A DNA stretch of 64,000 bases from Eurosta solidaginis (Eukaryota > Arthropoda > Insecta > Diptera > Tephritidae): assembly GCF_040869045.1 (NCBI RefSeq), contig NC_090320.1, positions 243,846,978 to 243,910,977 of the forward strand, given 5' to 3'. The notes under the pieces were generated by a model that saw only the letters and a list, made by a program, of their open reading frames with translations, did not search any database and was not told the DNA's origin. Positions 33,490 through 45,264 of this stretch are shown here, piece after piece (the first letter of the stretch is position 1; each line of letters begins with the position of its first letter). The position numbers and the translations under genes are program-made.

Positions 33490-36400
33490 TTATCATCATC
33501 ATCATCATCATCCTCCTCAACTCCTATTGGAGCATAGGGCCTCAACCACCGACTTAAATCTTATTCTGTTAGGTGCAGTTCTTGTGATGTCATTCCACGT
33601 ATATCCTGCGTTTTCGAGTTCTTTATCCACAGTTCTGCGCCAAGTTTTCGCAGGTGCACCAGGTCGTCGGCTTCCTTGTGGATTCCATCGCAATGCTTGT
33701 CTGGCTATATTTACTGGAGGTCTTCTGAGAGTGTGACCAATCCACGACCATTTACGCTTGGTTATTTCTGTGGTAGCCTTAGGTTGATTTGTTCTAGACC
33801 ATAAGTCGGCGCAGACATTTATTAATAAAAACTTGTAGACGTTTCTGAATTGAAGTTGAGCTTTTCCACGTCTCGCAAGCATAAAACAGTACTGATTTAA
33901 CATTCGAATTAAACAGTCGAAGCTTCGTTTTTAAAGATATTTGGCTGGACCTCCACACGTTTGCCAGTTGCCCAAAAACCATTCTTGCTTTGTTTATGCG
34001 AGACTGAACGTCCTCATCTGCACCGCTCTTATTTGAGACAATACTACCAAGATAAACAACGGACTCTACACCTTCGATTTCATTTTCGTCAACCGTACGC
34101 GTCAATGGCCTTGATGAAATACTATAGCCGCATCTTATGACTTTGGTTTTCGCTGTATTGATGCTTAGTCCGGCCTCCTTTGCATGTATGTTGACAGCTT
34201 CTAAATTGTGTTGAAGGTCAGTACTTCTGTGGCTTAGCAGACAGACATCGTCTGCATATTCTAAATCCCCTAGCTGAGTGAAAGGCGTCCACTGTACACC
34301 GTGTCCACCATTTTCTGCGTTCCTCATAATCTCGTCTAATGCCAAGATAAACAAGAGCGGCGAGAGTATGCATCCCTGTCGCACCCCGCTTTTAATTTCG
34401 AAGGGTTCTGAGAGGCGCCCATCGTGACTGACCCGGCACTTAAATTCGGCATACATTGCCTTTATAATGTTGATTATTTTATTGGGCATCCCTCGTTTTC
34501 GTAGTATTTCCCAAATATATTTCCTGTCGAGACTATCAAAAGCCTTTTTAAAGTCGATAAAAAGTAAATAACCTGATGTTCTGTATTCACAGCATTGTTC
34601 AGCAATGATTCGGACGGTATTTATTAGATCAACACAGGATCGGTTTTGTCTAAAGCCAAACTGATTTTCTCTTAGAGTTCCATACACCGCCTCTTGAATT
34701 CGGGACAGTAAGATCGTGGAGAACACTTTGCTAGGAATCGAGAGTAAGGTGATACCTCTGTAGTTGTTACAATCAGAGGTATCTCCCTTTTTTGCGACTT
34801 TTACAAGTGTGCCTTCATTCCACTGACGAGGGTAGGATTCTTCTTCCCATACCTGACGGAAGATTGGAAGTAAGGTTTCAGCTGCGGTATCTGGATCTGC
34901 TATGAGGTATTCAGCATATATGTCGTCAGTTCCTGGGGCCTTGCCCTTTTTTAAGGACTTGATTGCTGAAATTATTTCATTTTTCGTAGGGGGCGCGCTG
35001 TTTACCCCATTGAAGTGAGGTTGGTTGTTGTAGTTTGCAGCAATAGTGTTGGAATTTAAGGTCGCTTCACCTACAGGATTATTTAATACTTTCTTGAAGT
35101 GTTCCACCCATACACTCATTTGTTGTTCGCTTTCAGTAATAAGATTTCCGTTTAAGTCTTTTACTGGTTTTTGACCACTCCTGTATTTTCCGGTGAGTTC
35201 CCTACTAATCTCATAGAGTTCCCTCATATTATTTAATCTGGCTGCCGTTTCAGCTCGACTTGCTAATGTGTCAGCCCATTCTCTCTTGTCTTTTCTAGCA
35301 GACTTCTTAATTTGCTTGCATTTTTCTTTATACCTTGCGGATAACTGCCTTGCTTCCTCCGTGTCATTGTTGTTCGTCCGTCTGAGAAGCGATTCTTTAA
35401 TTTTCCGCCGCTGTTCAATAAGTGTCCACGTATTATTTGTTAGCCATACTTTCTTTGCTTTGTTTTTGTGTCCAAGGATACTGCTACCAAGTTCTTGGTA
35501 GATATTATTAACGGAGTCTAGCCTGTCACCTGTACTACCACTCATGTTTACCTGTTCAACACGTTCGCGTACTGCGGCATTAAAGGCATTTTGATATTCT
35601 TCATGCTTTAGTTTCTCAATATCAATTTTCTTGCTAATTTTTTGAAGGTTTTTCTGTACTGCGGCTACCTTAAATCTGAAACTACCAGCTACAAGGTAGT
35701 GATCGCTACCAATATCTGCTCCTCTTTTAACGCGCACATCTAGCAAGGATGACCTCCATCTGCTGTTTATTAGTATGTGATCAATTTGGTTATTAGTGCG
35801 TTGATCCGGAGACGTCCATGTTGTTTTGTGGACTAATTTATGTGGGAATAAGCTTCCACCGATCACCAGACCGTTTTCACAACAAAATTCTATAAGCCTA
35901 CTACCATTGTCATTCCGGGTACCAGGGCTGTGTTTACCCATGTATATATCTAGACCATCATTGTCAGATCCAACTTTAGCATTAAAGTCGCCCAGAATAA
36001 CACATATGTCCCCTTGATTAACGTGTGAATTTACGCAGCTGTTGAGCGTATCGAAAAATTCGTTTTTGATTTCGTCATTTTGGCTTTCTGTTTGTCCATA
36101 AACATTGATGATGACTAGTTTCCTTGCTCTAGTGCGGAGTTTAAGTATAATAAGTCTGGGGCTTATCGGCACCCATTCAATAATACTTTTCGCTATTGTA
36201 CTTGTTATTAAAAAACCTACGCCGCTGGTGTGACTCTCTCCTTCATTTCGCCCCGAGTATAGGAACGTTGTTCCTTGGTCATTTATTCGGCCATATCCTG
36301 TCCATCTGCACTCTTGTATGGCTAATATGTCTATTTTGTATCGGTGCATTTCCCTCCGTAGCTGTTCAAGCTTACCACTCTCATAGAGAGTTCGTACATT

Positions 36401-36915
36401 CCATGTACATATTTGTGTTTTATGCTTCATGCCGATTCTGTGATGTTTGTTACTTTCAGGAATATGATCTTGGTCGGTCGTTTCAGTTTCATTCATCCTA
36501 ATATTAAAGCGTGAATTTGGCACCTCCACATCCGATGTGCCAGCTGCCGAAGCAGAGGGATTGTGTCGCAAATGCTGGTTACCCCGTGGAGAATAGTTTC
36601 CGTTATCGTTTTGATCCATGCTAGAATATTATTTAAATTTCAATCAGCGAGTGATGAGTTCACAGATTGCTCGAAGTAGGCCGCTCCTTACATGGAGAAC
36701 AGACGCCCACCTGCCGGCTACTCGGCTCCCAAAGAGGCGACAGGATTTTTTTTTTTTTTTTGTACTTTGGTTTATTAACGAAGTGTCCTTCTTCGGCCTG
36801 TGTGGTCCGCGGGAGATATCTGATTTCTCTCCTACCACCCATATCTGGGAGGCATTCCCCTATCCGCCACCTGGGGACGCGCCCTCTAGGGATTTCAGGC
36901 TCCCATGCCACAAAT
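33490..36915 (-). mobile_element. RTE-like non-LTR retrotransposon, nearly full length
   Basis: The minus strand runs from a 5' untranslated region (about 36915-36620, with an internal A run at 36746-36761) through one long ORF to a 3' end made of (ATG)n (plus-strand ATCATC repeats at 33492-33513), the short microsatellite tail typical of RTE-type elements. The coding order is endonuclease, RT and a C-terminal WIGHTLRR region, with no RNase H. I place it in the RTE group by motif resemblance; a tree would be needed to be sure. No clear TSD found. Confidence 0.8.
33517..36619 (-). pseudogene. RTE-like ORF: endonuclease plus reverse transcriptase, one break
   Basis: A 941-codon frame (36619-33794) starts MDQNDNGNYSP. 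Endonuclease motifs are CTWNVRTLYESGKLEQL (about residue 71), IQECRWTGYG, VILGDFNAKVGSDN, NQIDHILINSRW and GSDHYLVAGSF. RT motifs are KGKAPGTDDIYAEYL, NNYRGITLLSIPSKV, LFIDFKKAFDS (motif A), SGVRQGCILSPLLF and LEYADDVCLLS (catalytic). The frame stops at LRRLMV. A second frame (33903-33517) supplies WSRTNQPKATTEITKRKWSW, IGHTLRRP and TWRRTVDKEL to the end. At the junction about a dozen expected residues are missing, so a small deletion with frameshift near 33795 is the only evident lesion. The protein would drive target-primed reverse transcription. Confidence 0.88.
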
Positions 36916-37645
36916 GCGATATATTTTCCTTATAAAATTGTATGCGATATGGCACTTATAAAAAGCTATGCTTAACAAAGGGCTCGGCAGTTGAAACACG
37001 TTTGAAAATGTCGGGAGAAGTACCAAAATAAGCATTTTGAACTAAATAACTATACATTTTTGTTGTTATATCAGCCTACTGACTTGTAAGATCGCTGGTT
37101 CGAAACGAGCTCATGGCCTAACAATAATTATTTTATCTTTTTATTATTATGATACATTTTTTCTTAAAAGAAAAAATTGTTTTAAATTAGAAAGAAAAAA
37201 TTTAGGCAGCTGCCAAAGCTGGTTGTATAGATCCATTACGGGAACTGCTAAATTCCTTCATCGGCAGCGTTTAGGCGCCGCTGCTATAAACATTCAGCTA
37301 TCACAGCGGTTGTTTGTTTGTCTTCATTATTTCTACTTCTATCCTCTTTCTTGCCAATTGATTTTCACAGTGCTGCGACATCTGTTGCAGAAACGATGTG
37401 AAAATTGGAATTGTTTTATGGCAATGATGCCATAGTGTCATATTCATTGACACTAAATAACTATCTTCCCAAGGCTGATATTAAAATGTTTACTTCTGTC
37501 AGGAGCTTTGTGAAAAAGCAATTGCACATTATGTCGTGGTTCTTGTATTTTTCAAATTAAAAAATTTATAAGTGGGCTTGATTTAAATTAAATGTAAAAA
37601 TCTTAAGTAAAATTGAACACACCATTAAACATACAAACAAATAAA
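36916..37645. other. No gene; tRNA-like fragment
   Basis: 37066-37125 (ATCAGCCTACTGACTTGTAA, GCTGGTTCGAAACG, CATGGCC) is related to 28808-28860 and has a B-box-like core. It is probably an old tRNA-derived repeat. Nothing else is recognised. Confidence 0.35.
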
Positions 37646-38022
37646 TGTTGTTGTTGTTGTTGTAGCGATAAGGTTGCTCCCCGAAGGCTTTGGGGAGTGT
37701 TATCGATGTAATGGTCCTTTGCCGGATACAGATCCGGTACGCTCCCGTAACACATCACCATTAAGGTGCTAGCCCGACCATCTCCGGAACGATTTATATG
37801 GCCACACTAAACCTTCAGCCCAACCCTCCCTCCCCACCCCCAAGTTCCACGAGGACTTAGGGTCGCCAGAGCCTCGTCTGTTAGTGAAACAGGATTCGCC
37901 GCGGATAGGTGAAGTTGACAATTGGGTTTGGAGAAGCTATATATTGCGCTAGCAACCTGAAGAGTTGCGCTACAAAGCCCCTTGAATATGGTATTTTAGT
38001 CGCCTCTTACGACCGGCATACC

Positions 38023-39710
38023 TTACTTACTTACTTACTTAATTGGCGCTTAATCGTCTAAACGGTTATGGCCGTCCAACAAGGCGCGCCAGTCGCTCCT
38101 TCGCTCCGCCAACCGGCGCCATTTGGTCACACCAAGGGAGTTTAAATCGTTTTCCACCTGGTCCTTCCAACGGAGTGGGGGCCGCCCTCTACCTCTGCTT
38201 CCATAGAAACACTTTCTTGGCCGGAGCATCATCTTTCATTCGCATAACATGGCCTAGCCGGCTCAGCCGCTGCATTTTAATTCGCTGGACTATGTTGATG
38301 TCTGCGTATAGCTCGTACAGCTCATCATTAAATCTTCTTCGGTACTCGCCATCGCCAACGCGTAGAAGTCCATAAATCTTTCGAAGAACTTTTCTCTCGA
38401 ACACTCCCAAAGCCACTTCATCTGCTGTTGTCATGGTCCATGCTTCTGCCCCATATAGCAGGACGGGTACGATAAGTGACTTGTAGAGTATGATTTTCGT
38501 TCGCCGAGAGAGTACTTTACTTTTCAATTGCCTACCTAGTCCAAAGTAGCATTTATTGACAAGATTGGTTCTTCGCTGGATTTCAGTGCTGATGTTGTTG
38601 CTAGTGTTGATGCTGGTTCCCAAATAAACGAAGTCTTTTACTATTTCGAAATTATGGCTGCCAACAGTAGCGTGGTTGCCAAGGCGCATATACGCTGACT
38701 CTGCTCGATGACAGCAGGTACTTCGTTTTGTCCCCATTCACCATCAAACCCATCTTTACCGCTTCTTTTTCGAGTTTGGAGTAAGCAGAACTAACAGCGC
38801 GGGTGGTTAGGCCGATGATATCAATGTCATCAGCATATGCCAGTAATTGCACGCTTTTATAGTATATTGTTCCAGTGCGGTTAAGTTCTGCAGCTAGTAT
38901 AATTTTCAAATTAAAGAAATCGCACGATAGGGGGTCACCCTGTCTGAAACCTCGTTTAGTTTCGAACGGCTCTGAGAGGGCCTTCCCAATTCTGACTGAG
39001 CTGATGGTGTTGCTCAACGTCATTTTACACAGCCGTATAAGTTTTTCGGGGAAACCAAATTCAGACATAGCGGCACGATTTCGTGCTGTCGAAGGCGGCT
39101 TTAAAGTTGACGAAGAGGTGATGTGTGTCGATTCTTTTTTCACGGGTTTTTTCTAAGATTTGGCGCATTGTGAAAATCTGGTCGATGGTAGATTTACCAG
39201 GGCTGAACACGCACTGATAATGTCCAATCAGCCGGTTCACGGTGGGCTTCAATCTTTCGCACAATGCACTTGAAAGGACCTTATATGCGATATTAAGAAG
39301 GCGGATTCCACGATAGTTGGTGCATTTTGCAGTACCCCCCTTCTTGTGGACTGGGCAAAGAACACTTAGATTCCAACCGTCGGGCATGCACTCCTCCGCC
39401 CATATTTTGCTAAGAAGCTGCTGCATGCGCCTTACCAACTCCTCGCCGCCGTACTTGAATAGTTCCGCTGGCAATCCATCAGCGCCCACGGCCTTGTTGT
39501 TTTTCAATCTGGTTATTGCTATTCTAACTTCGTCATAATGGGCGGGGCACATATATTCCATCATCATCGATTGCGGGATCGGGTTCTTCATCTCTGCGCG
39601 GTGAATTGCTGCCTCTATTTAGGAGAACAGAGAAGTGTTCCCTCCATAATCTAAGCACTCTCTGGACATCAGTTACAAGGTCGTCGTTTTCGATCCTACA
39701 GGACTTTGCC
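38023..39710 (-). mobile_element. LINE, 5'-truncated, inserted in SINE-like copy d
   Basis: The minus-strand 3' end is a (TAAG)n tail (plus-strand TTACTTACTTACTTACTT at 38023-38040). The 5' end is cut just before the RT domain. The interrupted repeat gives a short duplication, CATACC at 38017-38022 and 39716-39721. It is similar in coding style to RTE-type elements but clearly a different family from 33490-36915. C-terminal fragments of this or sister families lie at 11845 and 48410. Confidence 0.8.
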
Positions 39711-39718
39711 CCGGTCAT
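38050..39718 (-). pseudogene. LINE reverse transcriptase, frameshifted
   Basis: Reading down the minus strand: VLRLWREHFSVLLNRG (39.65 kb), then LKNNKAVGADGLPAELFKYG, LSVLCPVHKKGG, NYRGIRLLNIAYKVLSSALC, GKSTIDQIFTMRQILEKT and DTHHLFVNFKAAFDS in one frame. After a shift near 39090 come SEFGFPEKLIRLCKMTL, RGFRQGDPLSCDFFNL and LLAYADDIDIIGL (catalytic YADD). A second shift near 38700 gives DFVYLGTSINT, LLYGAEAWTMT and YRRRFNDELYELYADI with LGHVMRMKDDAPAKK. A third near 38215 gives GRGRPPLRWKDQVENDL to the end. Three shifts and the lost 5' half make it dead. Confidence 0.85.
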
Positions 39719-39760
39719 ACCTACCGCGGGTATATTCTCACCCCCTAGCCAGCTGTGGCC

Positions 39761-40183
39761 TAAATAATTTGATTTCAGACTTAAGATTAAAATTTATGGG
39801 TTGTCGAGTGGAAAGAAAATGTTAAATATCGGATGTCTAGTGATGTAAGTGTTGATCCGAAATTGATCCAGATAGATATCAGCATCACAGCGTTGTTGTT
39901 GCATTTGCATGTTAAATTTCTATTCGTATCTGGATCACGCTTCATTGGAACGCAACTGGTATTTCACAGTGCGAAATTACCGTCTCAGAAAAAATTCGCA
40001 TTTAAAAACTTTTCGTACTTAAATTTCTTTTGCATTATTTTATTATTCTCTTAGGCCCGCTTACAAAACTTTTAAATTCAGAGTAAATTAAAAAAATCTT
40101 CAAAATTGTTCGAATTTAATGAGGGGTTAATTCTGAGTTAAATGATAAATAAATAACTGCCCACAACTTATGTTCCACAAGAA
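39761..40183. other. No recognisable gene
   Basis: Unassigned sequence between the split SINE-like repeat and the R1-like fragment. Confidence 0.4.
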
Positions 40184-40790
40184 CAACAAATGGAAGGAGA
40201 TCCCAACTCTCCATCGCCTTGCCGCCTAATATGCATGTTGTACACTTCAGGCAAATTGGTGCAAAGCATCTTGAAGCAATGCCTTGAGAGCGCATTAGGT
40301 AGCGGAGGAGGATTGTCTCACCGACAGCATGATTTCCAGAGGGGGCACTCCGCAATAGATGCCAAAGCAGAAGTGTTAGACGTAGTCCGGAAAACGGAGA
40401 TACCGTGCTTTCATTGGACATGTCAGAAAGCATCTTCCTTGTCATTTTCCTAGACAACGTAGCAGCTGTGATAACAGCACAAGGCTACGAGCTGGAAAAG
40501 CTGAAACTAAAGCAGGTCATGCGCATGCTGATCGCAGGTTCCAGCTAGCAACAGCAAAAACGGAGATCGTCGTTCTCACAAAGAGGCGGACTCCCACTAT
40601 CAGAAATATGACGGTTCGAGATAAACAAATAGAAAAACGTACTTCAACGAAATAGCTGGGGTGAGGCTAAACAGTAAGCTCACCTTCTGGGAGCACATCT
40701 GAGGAGCCTGTGGACGGGCTGCGCACGCAATGGCGAACGTGAATATATTAATCGCAAATACAGGATTCGTGTGGAAATATATTAAGGCCC
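40184..40790 (+). pseudogene. R1-like LINE fragment (RT)
   Basis: Starts with PSPCRLICMLYTSGKLVQSI, then LSHRQHDFQRGHSAIDA and VLDVVRKTE, which fit the R1-clade motif RPI-LLDT-GK-LE and LSDRQFGFRKGRSTIDAI. After a deletion that removes the catalytic YADD come ATAKTEIVVLTKRRTPTIR, LGVRLNSKLTFWEHI and GRAAHAMANVN (RT thumb). Stops occur at several places. Only about a fifth of an element remains. Confidence 0.65.
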
Positions 40791-42029
40791 CATAAAAGTT
40801 TTAAATCTAACTTGAACTAAATTTAGTTGGTTTGAGCATTCAGCGCACTGTGCAATTAGTCAAATCTCCGAGCGTATAAAGTTAGTTCAAACTTTAGTTA
40901 GAGCTCGTTTTTATAATCTCTCCGCATACTCAACACTCTTTTCAATACTCAGCTTTTCACACTAATTGAAGTTATCTTTACATTTAAGATGTTTTCATTT
41001 AACATATTTGTTCAAATAATTATTTATTTTTACTTATGGTTTTTTTTTATATGTTTTTGTTTTTATTTATGTTTTCTTATTCTTTTTTGTATAATTTATT
41101 TGCATTCATTTAAATTAATCAACAAGTGTCATTGATTCCATGCGTTTTGTCGTTCCAAACATTTACGATATGTCGTAAGTAGAGCTGTCATTGAGTGGCG
41201 CCGAACAAACCGTCAGAACATTTGATCAATGAAAATATCTTTTATTATATTTTTTGTACTCGCTACAAATTTCGTTTATTATCGTTGTAATTGATATACA
41301 AACTTTCAGTTATTATTTAATGCTTGACATGACGTTTGTTTGTACATACACGGAGCATTCCACGGTTGGTACAAGACACATCGTACGTATGATGGTAAAC
41401 ATCTTTGTTCATGGTGCGGGAGAATCCTGAATGTAAGCGTAGGCTAAACGTAAACGTATTCTTTGTTCTTATGGGGGATATATGTAGAATGTAAATGCAG
41501 GGGTATTGATATATTGTTTTGTAGTACTAGAGAATATGTTAGAGCAGGCGAAAGTGTGTGGTATGGAGTGCTAGAAATTATACGCGTAAGTGTAGTCATT
41601 TCACTGTGGGAACAAGATACGCGGTTAGGTTGATATGAGCAAAATCACACAGCAACTCAGAGCAAACACGTCACCTACATATAAATTATGGTCTCTGATC
41701 ATATATACAGTTTTTATGCATGCAAGTGCACGAAGAGATGTATGCACTGCAGTTTTGTTTAAAATAAAGAGCCCGAGATATAATGGCAAACACGAGCATA
41801 TGCTTATTTAAAAAAACAAAGGGCGTTACGGGATATAAGGATTTATATGAAATCAAATTCCATTAATATACATTAAAATTAAGTAATATAAAATAAATCA
41901 ATATAAAATAAATTAAATTAAATTGAACTAAATTTGATTAAATAAGATCAAGTTTTTTAAACGACAAGTTTTTCGTTTGTTTGAACGAAATAGGCTTATA
42001 AATGCAAGTTTTTCGATTACCAGAACTAC
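40791..42029. other. No recognisable gene
   Basis: AT-rich. TGGCGCCGAAC at 41197-41207 looks like a retroviral-type primer-binding site but has no LTR end next to it. 41870-41960 is a run of ATTAAAT-like simple sequence. Confidence 0.4.
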
Positions 42030-42715
42030 GGCGACATCCTAACAAGGAAATCTTTTATTCGTTCAGCTTTGGTCCCAGGGCATATGGGAATAGATGGGAA
42101 TGAAAAAGCGGATGAACTAGCTAAAAAGGACGCATCCTTGAAGCTTGCTCCGTTAAGGTCCCAATTAGACTGGGCGAGATTAAGCGAAGGCGAGAGGTGC
42201 ACATGATCGACCAAGCGGGAAAGGCGTGGGTTCAAGCGCGGGGCTGTAAAGTGTCGAAGATTATGTGTAGGTCGTACAACCATAGACTAACAAAGTTGCT
42301 TCTATCATTAAAAAGAGAGGACTGTAGACTCATGACGGGTATTCTGCCCGGACACTGCCTTCTGGCGTCACATGCCTTTAAATTAGGCTTGGTCAGTGAT
42401 AGCATATGTAGTAAGTGCGGGTTGGAGGAGGAAACGATCGAGCACGTTCTGTACTCGTGCCCTTCACTTGCCAGGCGAAGACTCCAGCTATTAGGAGTGA
42501 TACAGCTGTCATATCTAGAAGCAACAAGTGGCTTAAGTCCTAGGAAGCTTCTAGTATTTGCCAAAAGGACGGAGTTATTTTATAACATAGGTCCAGGTTT
42601 TTGATAGGGTTTTTCAGTTTGGTCGTTAAAACAAACTTCTGGTAACACTACGGACTCAATCAGTCTATGTGAGGTCCTCATGGTCCGGCCAGTTCAACCT
42701 AACCTAACCTAGCTT
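42030..42715 (+). pseudogene. LOA-like LINE 3' end (RNase H end and C-terminus), copy 1
   Basis: Begins inside RNase H (VPGHMGIDGNEKADELAKKD, about 42073-42130). After a shift near 42185 it runs through HMIDQAGKAWVQARGCKV, SLKREDCRLMTGILPGHC and the Cys/His motif CSKCGLEEETIEHVLYSCP to about 42604. The 3' part carries TTTTTCAGTTTGGTCGTTAA and ends GGCCAGTTCAACCTAACC TAACCT. The same family recurs at 43645-44245 and 56425-57000 and, scrambled, at 23120-24440. Confidence 0.8.
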
Positions 42716-43644
42716 TGTTGATCTTTCGAAACATTGGCAAGTTATATTTTCGAACACTTTTGTCATCCCTTGTAAAATACGAGATCAGAGGTGCGCCATC
42801 TTCAGCGCATATTTTTGTTCGGAAAGAAAAAACGAGACTGGTTTGCCTTTTAATAACAATTATAAAAGCGCTTAAGGAGCATTGTTCCGATTTATATTAG
42901 AATTTTGTGCATCAATTTTTGTTTACTCTATCAAAATACATAATATTGAACCCCCAATCAGCTAATCCCACGAGCTTGCGAGGCATTTACGGGTTTTTAA
43001 TAAGTTTCGCTAAACTTCAATGTGAGTTATTCTGAGATCTATTTTATTTATACGGTTTACTATACGGTCTAATGCTCCCACACACGTCAGCTATTTGTAA
43101 ACAAATATTGATAACATTTAGTAGAACAAATTAATTAAGCAGTGTTAATAATATGCAAAACACTTTTATAAATATTAAAGCAATTTAACTTGTATTCATA
43201 TTTTTTGGTTGATTTAGGTATTTTGCAGTCGAGTTTGTGGACTTACATACCATGGTTGAACCACATATAATTGAGCCATGCAGCCATGTCCGTCCGTTTC
43301 ACACATGTACGTAGATTTTCAAGGTTTAGGCGGCCAAAAATATTTGATTGCCTATATCTTTTTAAAACTGTTTAATAAATGAAAAATTATAATAATTTTT
43401 GTAATTAACGATTATATTAAAAAAAAAATAGATATTATACTGTGTAACACTAAAAAAAGCCTGCGCAGTGAGGCAATATTTCTTGTTTTACAGCAAGAAT
43501 TGTAATAACTTAGTTCTGTCTTTATCTATGTAGGGACAATTTTTAATTGTTTTTATGCAGTAGAAATTTGGGCCTTTCCAACAGAAAAAGTACCGGTTTT
43601 AAAAATTCATCTGGTATCTGATGCGGCATTGCAAACCTTACCGT
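42716..43644. other. No gene; an inverted-repeat element end
   Basis: 43250-43290 contains CCACATATAATTGAGCCATG, matching the outer end of the arms at 2155 and 9208. Otherwise unassigned and AT-rich. Confidence 0.4.
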
Positions 43645-44245
43645 CAATCATCGTTAGGTTGAACTGGCCGGCCCATGAGGACATAGACTGATTGAGTCCG
43701 TAGTGTTATCAGAAGTTTGTTTTAACGACCAAACTGAAAACCCCTCCCAAAAACCAGAACCTATGTTATAAAATAACTCCGTGTTCTTGGCAAATACTAA
43801 AAGCTTCCTAGGATTTAAGCCACTTGCTGCTTCTAGATCTGACAGCTGTATCAGTCCTAACAACTGGAGTCTTAGCCTGACAAGTGCAGGGCACGAGCAG
43901 AGAACGTGTTCGATCGTTTCCTCCTCCAACCCATACTTCCTACATCTGCTATCACTGACCAAGCTTAATTTAAAGGCATGTGACGCCAGAAGGCAGTGTC
44001 CAGTCAGAATACCCGTCATGAGTCTACAGTCCTCTATTTTTAATAATAGAAGCAACTTTGTTAGTGTAAGGTTGTAAGACCTACACATAATCTTCGACAC
44101 TTTACAGCCCCGCGCTTGAACCCACGCCTTCCCCCCTTGGTCGATCATGTGCACTTCTCGCCTTCGCTTAATCTCGCCCAGGCTAATTGGAACGTCTACG
44201 GAGCAAGCTTCAAGGGATGCGTCCTTTTTAGCTCATCGTCATCTT
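43645..44245 (-). pseudogene. LOA-like LINE 3' end, copy 2
   Basis: Minus strand, 166-codon frame 44154-43654 with HMIDQGGKAWVQARGCKV, LLKIEDCRLMTGILTGHC and CRKYGLEEETIEHVLCSCP. One zinc-binding Cys of the copy-1 motif is Tyr here. The 5' junction is AGATGACGATGAGCTAAAAA (near 44245), identical to that of copy 3 at 56410-56430. The 3' tail is at about 43645-43665. Confidence 0.8.
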
Positions 44246-44246
44246 A

Positions 44247-45260
44247 AAAACATGCCGGAAAATGAATTTAATTCTTTACTGCTCGATTTCTACAGCAACT
44301 AAGCTCTTTAATGAGCATTCAGCAAAATTAATTTCTTCTTTCGTGACTTCTGCACTTTCTCTGATGAACGTAAATGTTATTGGGTTGCAGAATCTAGGCG
44401 ACGACGGAGAAGGGTTTTGCTGTACAATCTTTCTGTTTTCGGGCCAAAAGAAATAAGGAAAATGTTGGCATCCGAATCAAAACTGTCCTAAATTGTTTGT
44501 TTATGTTTAGCTTGCTGGGAACCATCACAGCCCCACTTGCATATTATTGTAAGCGATTGTCTTTCGTCCTCGCTAAGAGTTAGAAGCACCTCCTCTAAGT
44601 ACACTGAAAAGCGCATAATTGTCTTATAGATGAGGCTTTGCAAGTCGCTTTCTGCGTAGGAACTAGTTACCCGTATTTGAGTTTGGTAACATTAACTTTT
44701 AGCTTCTCATACGCGATCGTAACAGGGATAAAGAGACGGATTGGTATTACAAATCACTTAATACTGTTTCTTGTTAAGTCTGATTCTACAAACATAGCTA
44801 ATGCTGAATGCTTTGTCAATATATTACCCCCTCCTGGACTTTTTGAGACTTTGTATGCACTTTTGTATTTTGAGGCGCGTGGTGGTACTTCAGCGATTCC
44901 TTTTAGAATTCGCGAGACGTTCCTCTGCACTTTTGCTATCAGAGAGGATTGAGCAGCATGTACAATAAGAGTGCATCTTCTACCATAGAACGGACTGCCT
45001 CCGTTTTTCTACGCTTACTTCGCTCACTTAAATCATCGAAGGATTTTGTTGGAAGGCCAGGCCGAAAATTTGTTTCAGTTGGAAATTCGATTGTTCCATT
45101 TAACCAAGACTGGTTACCTTCTGGAAAAGCGTCTTCCTTCCTTCTTGCTTCTGTCCACTTTTCCTTAAGTTGCGCTTTGTAATAAGATAAGTTTTTCTTC
45201 AGTTTTTGCATATTTTTGGCTGAACAAGCATAAGAAAATAGAATATTACTTTCCAATGAA
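44247..45260 (-). pseudogene. Transposase-like gene with WGCDGS motif, class uncertain
   Basis: Minus strand. An uninterrupted 105-codon frame (45256-44939) has a Lys-rich helix, then FRPGLPTKSFDDLSERSKRR and KTEAVRS. After a shift come KVQRNVSRILKGIAEV and ALAMFVESDLTRNS. Another shift leads to LLYKTIMRFSVYLEEVLLTL, ICKWGCDGSQQAKHKQ and SDANIFLISFGP, then decayed sequence equal to the RFCRPVRCRFIKESAEV part preserved at 56262. I recall this arrangement from repeat-borne proteins of arthropods and cnidarians. The WGCDGS plus CRP-- pair recalls Transib/RAG1-like transposases, where a DG motif holds the first catalytic Asp. That link is a hypothesis. Confidence 0.5.
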
Positions 45261-45264
45261 TCTC

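Larger units (their letters stand above)
37646..39760 (-). mobile_element. SINE-like repeat, copy d, split by a LINE
   Basis: 37646-38022 matches the complete copy at 54391-54780 from the TTG run (the reversed CAA tail) to TTTTAGTCGCCTCTTACGAC. The remaining end, CTACCGCGGGTATATTCTCA and CCCTAGCC, appears at about 39722-39755. The 1.7 kb between is a LINE (38023-39710). Confidence 0.85.

Noticed and set aside
35268..35501. Plus-strand ORFs across 35.2-36.5 kb
   Set aside because: They are shadows of the long minus-strand RTE-like ORF.
37080..37125. tRNA-like B box GCTGGTTCGAAACG
   Set aside because: No complete tRNA fold or clear A box; probably an old repeat, so not called as a tRNA gene.
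41197..41220. TGGCGCCGAAC resembling a primer-binding site
   Set aside because: No LTR ending in CA directly upstream and no gag or pol downstream.
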